This document shows, piece by piece, positions 8,585 through 17,900 of a stretch of 56,330 nucleotides of DNA. A model generated the notes under the pieces. That model was not told where the DNA came from and did no database searches. It saw nothing but the letters and a program-made list of their open reading frames with translations. Each line of letters opens with the position of its first letter. The first letter of the stretch is position 1. The DNA comes from Pararhodospirillum oryzae. GTDB taxonomy: Bacteria > Pseudomonadota > Alphaproteobacteria > Rhodospirillales > Rhodospirillaceae. The stretch lies in contig NZ_BJZO01000014.1 in the NCBI RefSeq assembly GCF_007992075.1, positions 1 to 56,330 on the forward strand. Reading direction: 5' to 3'. Both the position numbers and the translations under genes were made by a program.

Positions 8585-9796
8585 ATGTTCGAGCCAATCA
8601 AGGCCCCCTGGATCCGGGCCGGCGTGGTGCTGCACGAAGCCGGCGCGCCGGTCGAGGACCTGCTGGAAACCTTCGCCACCACCTTGCGCGAGCGCGGCTT
8701 TCGCATCGCCGGATCGGTGCGCCGCCCGCGCGAGGGAACCCTGGCCGTCGCCGACCTCGCCAGTGCCGGGGTCGCCATCGCCGAAACCGTGCCCCATGCC
8801 CACCGCATGGCCGCCGGCAGCCTGCGCCGCGCCCTGCGCGAGGACGTGGACCTGGTGGTTCTCAGCCCCTTCGATGCCTTCGAGGGCGCGACCCGCGAAA
8901 TGATGGCCACCCTGGGCGAGGGAAGCGGCCAGGGCATGCCGATCCTCACCGCCCTGCCCGCCACCGAACTGCCGCGCTGGCTTGATTTCGCCGGATCGCG
9001 GGGCGCCATCCTGCCGCCCACCCCCGCCGCCTTGTGGCAGTGGTGGGGACCCGAACGCCTGTACGCCGACCTGGCCCAGGGCGTCGAGGACGACGAGGTG
9101 CGCCGCATCGTGTGCGGACCGCGCTGGCTGATGGTCCAGGGACCTTGCGGGGTGGGGCTTGCCCACCTGTCGGGCGCGCCCCGCGACCTGCCCGCCCGCC
9201 TCGCCCCGATGCGCCGGCGCTCGCTGCGCCAGCTGGCCGCCTTGCATCAGGCCTGGGACCCCATCGACATGGCCCTGGCCGTCGCCGCCATCAACGCCCA
9301 CGCCAACCGCTTCGACCTCGACACCGGCCCGGGCAACGGCGCCGATACCCTGGCCGGCCTGCCCGGGCGCACGGTGGTGATGGGTGCCTTCCCCGGTCTG
9401 GCCGAGATCCTGCCCGATGCCCAGGTGATCGAGGCCAACCCGCGCCCGGGCGAGTTTCCCCTGTCGGCCGCCGATGCCCTGTTGCCCGGATGCGCCGGGC
9501 TGGTGCTGGCCGCCTCCACCTTGCTCAACCGTTCCTTGCCCCGCCTGCTGCGCCTGGCCCAGGGCGCCCAGGTTGCCCTGGTCGGCCCCGGCACCCCCCT
9601 GTCGCCCCGCCTGCATGCCTATGGCGTGGGATGCCTGGGCGGTCTGGTGGTCCGCGACCCCGACGGCCTCGCCCAGGCCATCCAGGCCGGCGCCCTGCCC
9701 CGCGAGTTCGCCCGCTTCGGGGAATACCGCCACCTGCGCCCCCCCGCCGCCCCGGCCGCCCCCGCCTGTCGCGCCCGCGCCGGCACGCCCCGGTAA
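8585..9796 (+). CDS. DUF2478 - DUF364 (DUF4213) fusion protein, putative metal-handling protein
   Basis: This 403-residue protein appears to join two families of poorly known function. Residues about 10-165 resemble DUF2478, a P-loop-like domain often found near molybdate and metal genes (pattern: AGVVLHEAG, LLETFATTLRERGFRIAGSV, DLVVLSPFDAFEG, GMPILTALP). Residues about 165-385 resemble DUF4213/DUF364, proposed from structure to chelate heavy metals or related cofactors (VVMGAFPGLAEILPDAQVIEANP, GEFPLSAADALLPGCAGLVLAASTLLN, VALVGPGTPLSP). The ATG at 8585 has a strong GGGAGGG site 6 bases upstream. Neighbours are cbiZ upstream and a small Cys-motif protein downstream. A role in corrinoid, molybdenum or another metal cofactor is inference from these families. 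Confidence 0.65.
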   Translation: MFEPIKAPWIRAGVVLHEAGAPVEDLLETFATTLRERGFRIAGSVRRPREGTLAVADLASAGVAIAETVPHAHRMAAGSLRRALREDVDLVVLSPFDAFEGATREMMATLGEGSGQGMPILTALPATELPRWLDFAGSRGAILPPTPAALWQWWGPERLYADLAQGVEDDEVRRIVCGPRWLMVQGPCGVGLAHLSGAPRDLPARLAPMRRRSLRQLAALHQAWDPIDMALAVAAINAHANRFDLDTGPGNGADTLAGLPGRTVVMGAFPGLAEILPDAQVIEANPRPGEFPLSAADALLPGCAGLVLAASTLLNRSLPRLLRLAQGAQVALVGPGTPLSPRLHAYGVGCLGGLVVRDPDGLAQAIQAGALPREFARFGEYRHLRPPAAPAAPACRARAGTPR

Positions 9797-9875
9797 GGCT
9801 ACGCCGGGGCGCTGAACACCCGGGTCCGGGAACGGGGCGATACCTTACTAAAATACTCACCCTTACTCTTGTCCG

Positions 9876-9888
9876 TTTCGAGTCGAAA
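9876..9888. promoter_or_regulatory. 13-bp palindrome, possible operator
   Basis: TTTCGAGTCGAAA is a perfect odd-length palindrome about 57 bases upstream of the ATG at 9945, inside a locally AT-richer stretch (9841-9890) that also looks promoter-like. It could bind a dimeric regulator of the small gene that follows. No regulator is assigned. Confidence 0.3.
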
Positions 9889-9944
9889 TCACACATCTGG
9901 TCGTGGATCGTCCACTCACCCAGGGGAAACGGGAGGGTACGGGA

Positions 9945-10208
9945 ATGGGTCTTTGCGCCATGCGGTGCCAGCCCTGCAACAGCTCGCTGATCGTCAGCAT
10001 CCGCCACCAGGACCGTCCCCTGGGGGACGATGCTCTTTCGGGCACCGTGGCCAACGCCGCCGTACTCGACCTCTACGACCAGATCGTGCACGACCTGGCC
10101 GATCCCGCCACGGGGGTGGCGGTGGTGCTGTCGGTGGACGGCGCCCAGGTGGCGTTCCATTGTCCACATCAGCAAAGCATGCCCCCCCTGGAGGACGTTT
10201 TTTTCTGA
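9945..10208 (+). CDS. Small hypothetical protein with N-terminal C-x3-C-x2-C motif
   Basis: I do not recognise this 87-residue protein. The ATG at 9945 has a GGGAGGG ribosome site 7 bases upstream, good support for translation. The N terminus carries three cysteines at residues 4, 8 and 11, a spacing that could bind zinc or an iron-sulfur cluster, and a fourth cysteine occurs near residue 72. The rest alternates short strands and helices, with no signal peptide or membrane segment. It lies between the DUF2478-DUF364 gene and ppiD on the same strand, with its own AT-rich upstream region. Confidence 0.6.
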   Translation: MGLCAMRCQPCNSSLIVSIRHQDRPLGDDALSGTVANAAVLDLYDQIVHDLADPATGVAVVLSVDGAQVAFHCPHQQSMPPLEDVFF

Positions 10209-10384
10209 GCAGGTGCGATCTCGCGCCCCCGGGCAGGGACATACCCGGAAGGCTCAGTTGGCGGTTGCGGGGAAACGGGGCCATTCCTATGATGCCTCGC
10301 CCCCTGCCGGGGGTTTAAACGACCCGCCGCCCGGCCCTTGCGGCCCCCTGGCCCTCCCTTCCTTGCGAAAGACGCTGCCTCGCC

Positions 10385-12292
10385 ATGCTTGATGCCCTGC
10401 GCCGAGGGTCCAAATCCTGGATCGCGAAAACCCTTCTTGGCCTTCTTGTGCTCAGTTTCGGGATCTGGGGCGTCGCCGATTACGTCGTGCGTGGCCACAC
10501 CGTCGTCCCGGCCGTGGTGGTCGGCGACCAGGCCTTCAGCGCCGAGCGCGTGCGCGAACAGTTCAACAACGACCTCTCGCGCCTGCGCCGCCAGGGCCTG
10601 AACCTGCCCACCGAACAGGCCATCGCGCTGGGCTTCCTGGATCAGAGCGTGCGCGGGCTGGTGAACGAGGCGGTCCTTACCCAGGGCGCCCAGGCCTTTG
10701 GCCTGACCGCGACCGACGAAACCTTGCGCACGGTGATCCACACCGATCCCCTGTTCCAAGACGCCAGCGGGCGGTTCGACCGCGACAAGCTGGCCCGCAT
10801 CCTGGCCGCCAACGGATTGAGCGAAGCGGGGTACGTCGAGGCCCGACGCCAGGAACTGGTGCGCACCGCCTTGCTGCGCCCGGTGGCGGATGGCGTCCAG
10901 CCCCCGGCATTCCTGGTCGACACCCTGGCCCGCCACGCCTCCGAGCGCCGCGAGGGCCAGGTGCTGCGCCTGACCGACCAAGCCGTGCCCCAGCCGCCGG
11001 CCGAGCCCGCCGACCCGGCCGTGCTGGAAGCGGTGTACACCAAGGCGCTCGCCCGGTTCACCACCCCCGAGCAACGCACGGCCACGATCGTGCCGCTGAC
11101 CGCCGCGGCGGTGGCCAGGGACATCGATGTTCCCGACGACGCCATCCAGGAAGCCTACGACGCCCGCGCCGACCAGTACATGACCGCGGCGTCGCGCGCC
11201 GTGTCGCAATCCCTGTTCCCAAGCCGCGAGGCCGCCCAGCAGGCCCTGGCCGCGATCCGGGCCGGGCAGTCGCTCGCGGACGCCACCAGGGCCCAGGGCG
11301 GCACCGGCCCCGTGGACATGGGCACCGTGACCCGCGAGACCTTGCCCGCCCCCCTGGCCGAGCCTCTGTTCGCGCAAGCCGTCGGCATCGTCGGCGAGCC
11401 GGTCGAGGATGATTTCGGCTGGCATCTGTTCCTGGTTTCCGCCGACACCCCCGAATCGCTGCGTCCGCTTTCGGAAGTGCGCGCCGAAATCCGCGCGAGC
11501 CTGGCCGAGGACCGCGCCCTGGAAGCCCTGTACACCCTTTCGACCCGGATCGAGGACGCCCTGGCCGGCGGGGCCTCGCTGGAAGACGCCGCCGCCCAGA
11601 TCGGCGTGACCCCGATCCAGGTGACACTCGACCGCCAGGGCAACGGCCCCGATGGCGCGCCGGTGGCCGACCTGCCCGGCGGCACCGACACCCTGGACAC
11701 CGTTTTTTCGCTGAAGGAAGGCGAAACCGGGCCGATGAAGGAAAACGATCGCGGCTATACCCTGGTGCGCCTGGATCACGTCACCCCGGCCACCCCCCGC
11801 CCCCTGGCCGACGTGCGCGCCGACGTGGTGGCGCTGTGGCAGGCCCAATCCCGGATCGATGCCCTCCAGGCCCTGGCCCAGACCCTGACCGAACGCGCCC
11901 AGGCCGGGGAAAGCCTGGACGCCCTGGCCAAGGCCACGCCGGGCAGCGTGCTGGAACCCGTCCCGGCGGTCGTGCGCGGCGGACGCACCGGCCTTGCCCA
12001 GGACGATGCCCGGGCCGACCTGGATCCGGCCGTGATCAAGGCGTTGTTCGAAACCGAGGTCAACGGAGTCGCCCGCGTTCTCCTGCCCGAGGGGGCCGCC
12101 GTCCTTCAGGTCACGGGCATCCATCCCCCGTCGCCCGAGGTGGCCGCCGCCGAACGCAAGATCCTGGCCGACCAGATCAGCCGGACCCTGAGCAACGATC
12201 TGCTCGACGGCTATGTCCAGGCCCTGGCCGGCAAGATCGGGGTCACCATTCACCAGGACGTCATTCGTGACGCCCTCCAACCCGGCCGCTAA
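10385..12292 (+). CDS. ppiD: Membrane-anchored peptidyl-prolyl isomerase, PpiD/SurA-N type
   Basis: PpiD is an inner-membrane, periplasm-facing foldase that assists secreted proteins at the translocon. The N terminus is short and basic (MLDALRRGSKSW), followed by a single membrane anchor (residues about 15-33), the SurA-N-like helical domain (residues about 40-190), a parvulin-type rotamase domain (about 240-360, with the GTGPVDMGTV and FGWHLFLV elements) and a second parvulin-like repeat towards the C terminus. The length of 635 residues is normal for PpiD. It lies 29 bases before trpE on the same strand, an order I recall from other Rhodospirillaceae. Confidence 0.88.
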   Translation: MLDALRRGSKSWIAKTLLGLLVLSFGIWGVADYVVRGHTVVPAVVVGDQAFSAERVREQFNNDLSRLRRQGLNLPTEQAIALGFLDQSVRGLVNEAVLTQGAQAFGLTATDETLRTVIHTDPLFQDASGRFDRDKLARILAANGLSEAGYVEARRQELVRTALLRPVADGVQPPAFLVDTLARHASERREGQVLRLTDQAVPQPPAEPADPAVLEAVYTKALARFTTPEQRTATIVPLTAAAVARDIDVPDDAIQEAYDARADQYMTAASRAVSQSLFPSREAAQQALAAIRAGQSLADATRAQGGTGPVDMGTVTRETLPAPLAEPLFAQAVGIVGEPVEDDFGWHLFLVSADTPESLRPLSEVRAEIRASLAEDRALEALYTLSTRIEDALAGGASLEDAAAQIGVTPIQVTLDRQGNGPDGAPVADLPGGTDTLDTVFSLKEGETGPMKENDRGYTLVRLDHVTPATPRPLADVRADVVALWQAQSRIDALQALAQTLTERAQAGESLDALAKATPGSVLEPVPAVVRGGRTGLAQDDARADLDPAVIKALFETEVNGVARVLLPEGAAVLQVTGIHPPSPEVAAAERKILADQISRTLSNDLLDGYVQALAGKIGVTIHQDVIRDALQPGR

Positions 12293-12320
12293 ATCCTCCT
12301 CCTTGCGGGAGCGTTGTCCC

Positions 12321-13835
12321 ATGCCCATCGCCTTACCCGGTCTTGACCCCGCCTTTGCCCAGGCCTACGACGCCGGGACGCCTCAGGTGGTCTGGACCCA
12401 TCTGGTCGCCGACCTGGAAACACCGGTGTCGGCCATGCTCAAGCTGGCCGATGGCCGTCCGTATTCGTTCCTGCTCGACTCGGTCGAGGGGGGCAACACG
12501 CGCGGGCGCTATTCGTTCATCGGGTTGAAGCCGGATATCCTCTGGCGCGCGCATGGCAACAAGGCCGAGATCAACCGCAACGCCCGCTTCGATACCCAGG
12601 CCTACGTCGATGACGGCGAAACCCTCGATTCGCTGCGCCGGCTGGTGGCGGAAAGCCGGATCGACCTGCCCGCCCACCTGCCGCCCATGGCGTCCCTGGT
12701 CGCCGGCTACCTGGGCTACGACGCCGTGCGCCTGGCCGAACCCCGGGTGCCCGACACCAATCCCGATCCGGTCAACGTCCCCGACGGCATGTTCATGCGC
12801 CCGACGCTGATGGCCGTTTTCGATAACGTGGCCCACCGCATTACCCTGGTCACGCCGGTGCGCCCGCAGCCCGGGGTCAGTGCCGCCGCCGCCTACGAGG
12901 CCGCCCAGGTCTGCCTGGCCGACGCCGTGGCCGACCTGCAACGCACGCTGCCCTATCGCCGGGAAAAGGCCGAAACCGGGGCCACCCCGCCGGCCCTGAC
13001 GCCGTGCATGGCCCCCGAGGCCTACATGGCCATGGTCGAGGCGGCGAAGGAATACATCCTGGCCGGCGATATCTTCCAGGTGGTGCTGTCGCAGCGCTTC
13101 ACGTTGCCCTTCCGCCTGCCGCCGTTCGCCCTGTACCGCAGCTTGCGCCGGACCAATCCCTCGCCGTTCATGTTCTACATCGACTTCGAGGACTTCCATC
13201 TGGTTGGCGCCAGCCCCGAGATCCTGGTGCGGGTGCGCGACGGCGAGGTGACCATTCGCCCGATCGCGGGCACCCGCCCCCGGGGCGCCACCCCCGACGA
13301 GGACCGCGCCCTGGCCGCCGACCTGCTGGCCGACCCCAAGGAACTGGCCGAGCACCTGATGCTCCTCGACCTGGGGCGCAACGACGTGGGCCGGGTGTCG
13401 GAAATCGGCTCGGTGAAGGTCCGCCCCGACGAAAAGATGATCGTCGAGTACTACAGCCACGTCATGCACGTGGTTTCCAACGTCACCGGCCGGCTCAGCC
13501 CCGATCACGACGCGGTTGACGCCCTGCTGGCCGGCTTCCCCGCCGGCACCGTGTCGGGTGCCCCCAAGGTGCGGGCGATGGAAATCATCGACGAACTGGA
13601 GCCCCTGCGCCGGGGCTTCTACGCCGGCGCCGTGGGCTATTTCGCCGCCAACGGGTCGATGGACTCGTGCATTGCCTTGCGAACCTGCCTGATCAAGGAC
13701 GGCGTGATGCACGTTCAGGCCGGCGCGGGCATCGTCGCCGACAGCGTGCCCGAGCGCGAGCACGAGGAATGCCACAACAAGGCAAAGGCCCTGATCCGCG
13801 CCGCCGAGGAAGCCCACCGCCTGGCGTCCGCCTGA
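12321..13835 (+). CDS. trpE: Anthranilate synthase component I
   Basis: TrpE makes anthranilate from chorismate, the first step of tryptophan synthesis, with ammonia from a TrpG subunit. The 504-residue protein has the regulatory N-terminal LLDSVEGG segment (LLES in enterobacteria, a Trp-feedback site) and a complete chorismate-binding domain: FQVVLSQRF, IRPIAGTRPRG, ELAEHLMLLDLGRNDVGRV, FPAGTVSGAPKVRAMEIIDELEP and the C-terminal QAGAGIVADSVPE. The ATG at 12321 has a GGGAG site upstream. No trpG or trpD follows in this window: the next gene converges from the other strand, so the trp genes are split here or lie elsewhere. Confidence 0.96.
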   Translation: MPIALPGLDPAFAQAYDAGTPQVVWTHLVADLETPVSAMLKLADGRPYSFLLDSVEGGNTRGRYSFIGLKPDILWRAHGNKAEINRNARFDTQAYVDDGETLDSLRRLVAESRIDLPAHLPPMASLVAGYLGYDAVRLAEPRVPDTNPDPVNVPDGMFMRPTLMAVFDNVAHRITLVTPVRPQPGVSAAAAYEAAQVCLADAVADLQRTLPYRREKAETGATPPALTPCMAPEAYMAMVEAAKEYILAGDIFQVVLSQRFTLPFRLPPFALYRSLRRTNPSPFMFYIDFEDFHLVGASPEILVRVRDGEVTIRPIAGTRPRGATPDEDRALAADLLADPKELAEHLMLLDLGRNDVGRVSEIGSVKVRPDEKMIVEYYSHVMHVVSNVTGRLSPDHDAVDALLAGFPAGTVSGAPKVRAMEIIDELEPLRRGFYAGAVGYFAANGSMDSCIALRTCLIKDGVMHVQAGAGIVADSVPEREHEECHNKAKALIRAAEEAHRLASA

Positions 13836-13901
13836 CCGGATCCCCCGGGAGCGGCGCCGCGCGCACCGCCCCCGGGATTTCGAAAAAAGAAACCGCCCCC
13901 G

Positions 13902-14690
13902 TTACGCGATCGGTCCTTGCGCCACGATGAACAGGCGGCGGAAGGCAAACAGCACATGGCCGGTGCCGTCCTCGGGATAGGCCCGGGCCATGCGGGTGGT
14001 GAAATCGGCAAAGAAACGCTCGCGCCACGGGGCGTCGGTCAGGCGGGCCAGGAACGGACGCAAGGCGGTGGTCCGCGCCCAGTCCGCGATGGGATCAGGC
14101 CCGCGCATGCGGTGGTGATAGACCGTTTCCCACAAATCCAGGAACTGCACCCGGGGCGCCAGCAGGCGCGAGTACGTCACGGCCGGGGCCACCGGCACGG
14201 GGGCCAGCAGGGGCTCCAGCTGGTCGCGCCAGGGCCCCGCGCGCACCGACTCGGTGATGCAGCGGTGCGAGGGTTCATCGAAATTGTGGGGCATCTGCAA
14301 GGCCAGCACCCCCCAGGGCGCCAGCGTGTCCAGCAGCCGGGGCAACAGGGCCTCGTGCGCGTCCAGGCGCTGCAAGGCGCCGCTGGAATGCACCAGATCC
14401 ACCTTGCTCTCGGGGCTCCAGCGGGCCGGATCGGCCTGGATGTAGTCGATCCGCCCCCCCTCGTCGCCTTGCAGGCGGGCGTGCTCCAGGGCCACCGCCT
14501 GGGCCTCCACGGCCGTGATCCGGGCCTCGGTGAAGCGCCGCGCCAGCAGGCGGGTTCCCTCGCCGGTGCCGCATCCCAGGTCGATCACCCGCAAGGGGGC
14601 ATTCAGCGGCACCCGCTCCAGCAGGTCGTGCACCGAGCGCAGACGTGGCCCTTCGTAGCGGTCGGACAGCTCCGGATCCCACGCATCCAT
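13902..14690 (-). CDS. tam: Trans-aconitate 2-methyltransferase
   Basis: Tam methylates trans-aconitate, a damaged form of a citric-acid-cycle intermediate, using S-adenosylmethionine. The 262-residue protein follows the Escherichia coli Tam pattern throughout: WDPELSDRYEGPRLRSVHDLL at the N terminus, the SAM-binding motif VIDLGCGTGEGT, GALQRLDAHEALLPRLLDTLAPWGVLALQMPHN in the middle, and LFAFRRLFIVA at the C terminus. ATG at 14690 gives this N terminus and has a GAGAGGGTGGGG stretch upstream; longer in-frame starts up to 14765 add residues absent from Tam. It converges with trpE and is divergent from the large oxidoreductase gene. Confidence 0.88.
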   Translation of the reverse strand: MDAWDPELSDRYEGPRLRSVHDLLERVPLNAPLRVIDLGCGTGEGTRLLARRFTEARITAVEAQAVALEHARLQGDEGGRIDYIQADPARWSPESKVDLVHSSGALQRLDAHEALLPRLLDTLAPWGVLALQMPHNFDEPSHRCITESVRAGPWRDQLEPLLAPVPVAPAVTYSRLLAPRVQFLDLWETVYHHRMRGPDPIADWARTTALRPFLARLTDAPWRERFFADFTTRMARAYPEDGTGHVLFAFRRLFIVAQGPIA

Positions 14691-14949
14691 ACCCCACCCT
14701 CTCGCCATCGTCGGTTCGGGCCAAGCCCGGCCGAGTATTGAAAACGTTGGGGCGTTGGGGCTCAAGCTCTTTTTGCACTGGCCCTAAAAAGTTCTCGAAC
14801 CCTTTGGTTCCACGTCTGAACCTTTTGTTTTTCCTGATAGTGCCTCTGGTTTTTCCGCCCCCGTCGGGAGTAGTCTGAACCCGTTTGCGCCCTCAAGGCC
14901 CCGGTTGGCGAGGCCCCGGCGCCCGGTGCATGACAAGGGCTCTACACGC

Positions 14950-17900
14950 ATGACCCAAATCCCCGACACGGAAGCCCTCCTTAGGGAAACCGCCCTTGGT
15001 CTGGGCTTCACCGCCGCCGATCTCTATACCGACGAGGGCATGGCCCGGATCGACGCGACCTTCCAAGAACACCTGACCGAAACCGATCCGGCGCTGGCCG
15101 AGGCCCTGACGGCCGCGCGCGCCGCGCCCGAGGCCCTCGACGGCCGCGCCCAATCCGCCTTGATTTTGTCGCTGGCCGCCTGCCTCGACGACTTCCTGGG
15201 CCGCCTGTTCGCCATCAGTGGCCCGCTGGCCGAAACCCAGGGCCGTCACCACGACCTTGCCCCCTTGTATGCCTGCAAGCGCGCCTTCGTGCAGCGCATC
15301 GCGGTCAAGCGCATCCGCGAGGCCGAGGCCCGCCTGGAAAACCCCGCCGCCCTGGAAACCGCGCTGGCCCCCCTGATCGGCGCGCCACTGGACGACGAGC
15401 GGGCTTTCGCGCGCGCCGTCATGCGCTGGATGGACGCCCCCGAGGCCAACGCCGAGGCCCTGGATCTTGCCACCCACTTCGCGGCCTGGGCCGCCGAGAC
15501 ACCCGAGGGCAAGGCCCGCTTCGCGGGCGGGGTCCTGTTCCGCCTGCCCGGCCAGCACGATCCCCAGCGCCTGGTCGCGGGCATCGAGGCCGTGGAAGAC
15601 GGCGCCATGCGCCAGCGCCTGCCCGAGGAAGCCTTGCGCCAGCGCGACGGGTTCGGGCTGACCGACGCCGGATGCGACCTGGCCCACGGCCTTTATGAAA
15701 CCAACTACTGCATTTTCTGCCACCACACCGGCCACGACAGTTGCTCGCACGGCATGCCCGACCGCAAGGCCGGGGGCATCGCCACCAGCCCGCTGGGCCG
15801 CGCCATGCTGGGCTGCCCGCTTGAAGAGCGCATCTCGGAAATGAACGAGGCCAAGACCAAGGGCCTTGTCTTGGGATCGCTGGCCATTGTCACCATCGAC
15901 AACCCCCTGTGCGCGGGCACCGGTCACCGCATCTGCAACGACTGCATGGTGGCCTGCGTGTACCAAAACCAGCTGCGCGACCCGGTCAATATTCCCGAGG
16001 CCGAAACCCGGGTCTTGAAGGATGTTCTGGAACTGCCCTGGGGTGTCGAGATTTACGGCCTGCTGACCCGCTGGAATCCCTTGAATTTCACCCGCCCCCT
16101 GCCCCGTCCGGCCAGCGGGCGTTCGGTGCTGGTCGCCGGCCTCGGGCCCGCCGGCTTCACCCTGGCCCACCATCTGCTCAACGACGGCCACACCGTGGTG
16201 GCGATCGATGGCCTGAAGATCGAGCCCCAGGACCCCACGGTGTCGGGGGTCGATGCCGCCGGCAACCGGGTGCCGTTTCGTCCCATCCGGACCTGGAGCG
16301 ACCTTTACGAACCCCTGGACCGGCGCGTGATGGGCGGCTTTGGCGGCGTCGCCGAGTACGGCATCACCGTGCGCTGGGACAAGAACTTCCTGACCTTGAT
16401 CCGCCTGCTCGTGGAACGCCGGGCCCGCTTCACCATGATCGGCGGCGTGCGCCTGGGAGGGACCCTGACCCCCGACGATGCCTTCGCCCTGGGCTTCGAC
16501 CATGTGGCCTTGTGCATGGGCGCCGGACGCCCCACCATCGTGCCCATGAAGAATGGCCTCGCCCGGGGCGTGCGCCAGGCCAGCGATTTCCTGATGGCCT
16601 TGCAACTGACCGGAGCGGGGCGGCGCGACAGCATCGCCAACCTTCAGGTGCGCCTGCCGGTGGCGGTGATTGGCGGCGGCCTGACCGCCATCGACGCCTG
16701 CACCGAGGCCCTGGCCTATTACCCGGTGCAGGTGGAGAAATTCCTGGCCCGCTATGAAATCCTGGTCGCCGAGCGCGGCGAGGCCGCCGTGCGCGCCGGC
16801 TGGAGCGAGGAAGAACGCGAGATCGCCGAGGACTTCCTGGTTCACGCCCGCGCCCTGCGCGTCGAACGCGCCAACGCCAAGCGCGAAGGGCGCGCGCCGC
16901 GCCTGCGCCAGATGCTGCGCGCCTGGGGGGGCGGCACCATCTTCTATCGCCGCCGCCTGATTGATTCCCCCGCGTATCGCAACAACCACGAGGAAGTGCA
17001 GAAGGCCTTCGAGGAAGGCATCGGCTTTGCCGAGCGCCTGGCCCCCGAGGAGGTGGAGCTGGATCGCTTCGGCCACGCGAGCCACCTGCACCTGCGCCAT
17101 GCCAACACCCGCAAGGCGCATGTCGTGCCGGCGCGCACCATCATTGTCGCGGCCGGCACCGTGCCCAACACCGTGTTGGGGCGCGAGGTCGGGGCCCAAC
17201 CGCTGCCGTTGGATGGCAAGTACTTCCAGGCCATCGACGAAACCGGGGCCCCGGTCCATCCCGAGCCCCAGCCCAAGCCGGCCGAGGCCCAGGTGCTGAT
17301 GCGCCTCAATCCGGACGGCACCGCCATGAGCTTCTTTGGCGACCAGCACCCCAGCTACGCCGGCAACGTGGTCGCGGCCATGGCCTCGGCCCGCCAGGGC
17401 TACCCGGTGATCACCCGCCTGATGGCCAGGCGGCCGGCCGCGCCCGACCAGGGGCCCGCCTTGCAAGCCCGCCTCAATGCCGACTGCCGGCCGGTGGTTC
17501 ACGCCATCGTGCGCCACACGCCCAATATCGTCGAGATCGTGGTGCACGCGCCGGCGGCCACGCGGCGCTTCGAGCCCGGCCAGTTCTACCGCCTGCAAAA
17601 CTTCGACCGTTTCGCCCGGCGCGTGGACGACACCACCTTGGCCATGGAAGGCGTGGCCCTGACCGGGGCCTGGGTCGACAAGGAGGCCGGGTTGCTGTCG
17701 ATGATCGTCCTGGAAATGGGCGGGTCGTCCGATCTGGTGGCCAACCTCAACCCGGGCGAGCCGGTCATTGTCATGGGTCCGACCGGCGCCCCCACCACCT
17801 TGCCCCGCCACGAAACCGTGCTGCTGGCCGGGGGTGGGCTGGGCAACGCCGTCTTGTTCTCGATCGGGCGCGCCTTGCGCGCGCGCGACAACAAGGTTCT

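Noticed and set aside
5728-9108. Very long open frame on the minus strand (over 1100 codons) opposite glmM, cbiZ and the fusion gene
   Set aside because: Composition is dominated by Gly, Gln, His and Ala, typical of the antisense frame in GC-rich coding DNA; the plus-strand genes have clear family motifs.
12293-12320. Possible trp leader or attenuator before trpE
   Set aside because: Only 28 bases separate ppiD and trpE, too short for a leader peptide and competing hairpins.
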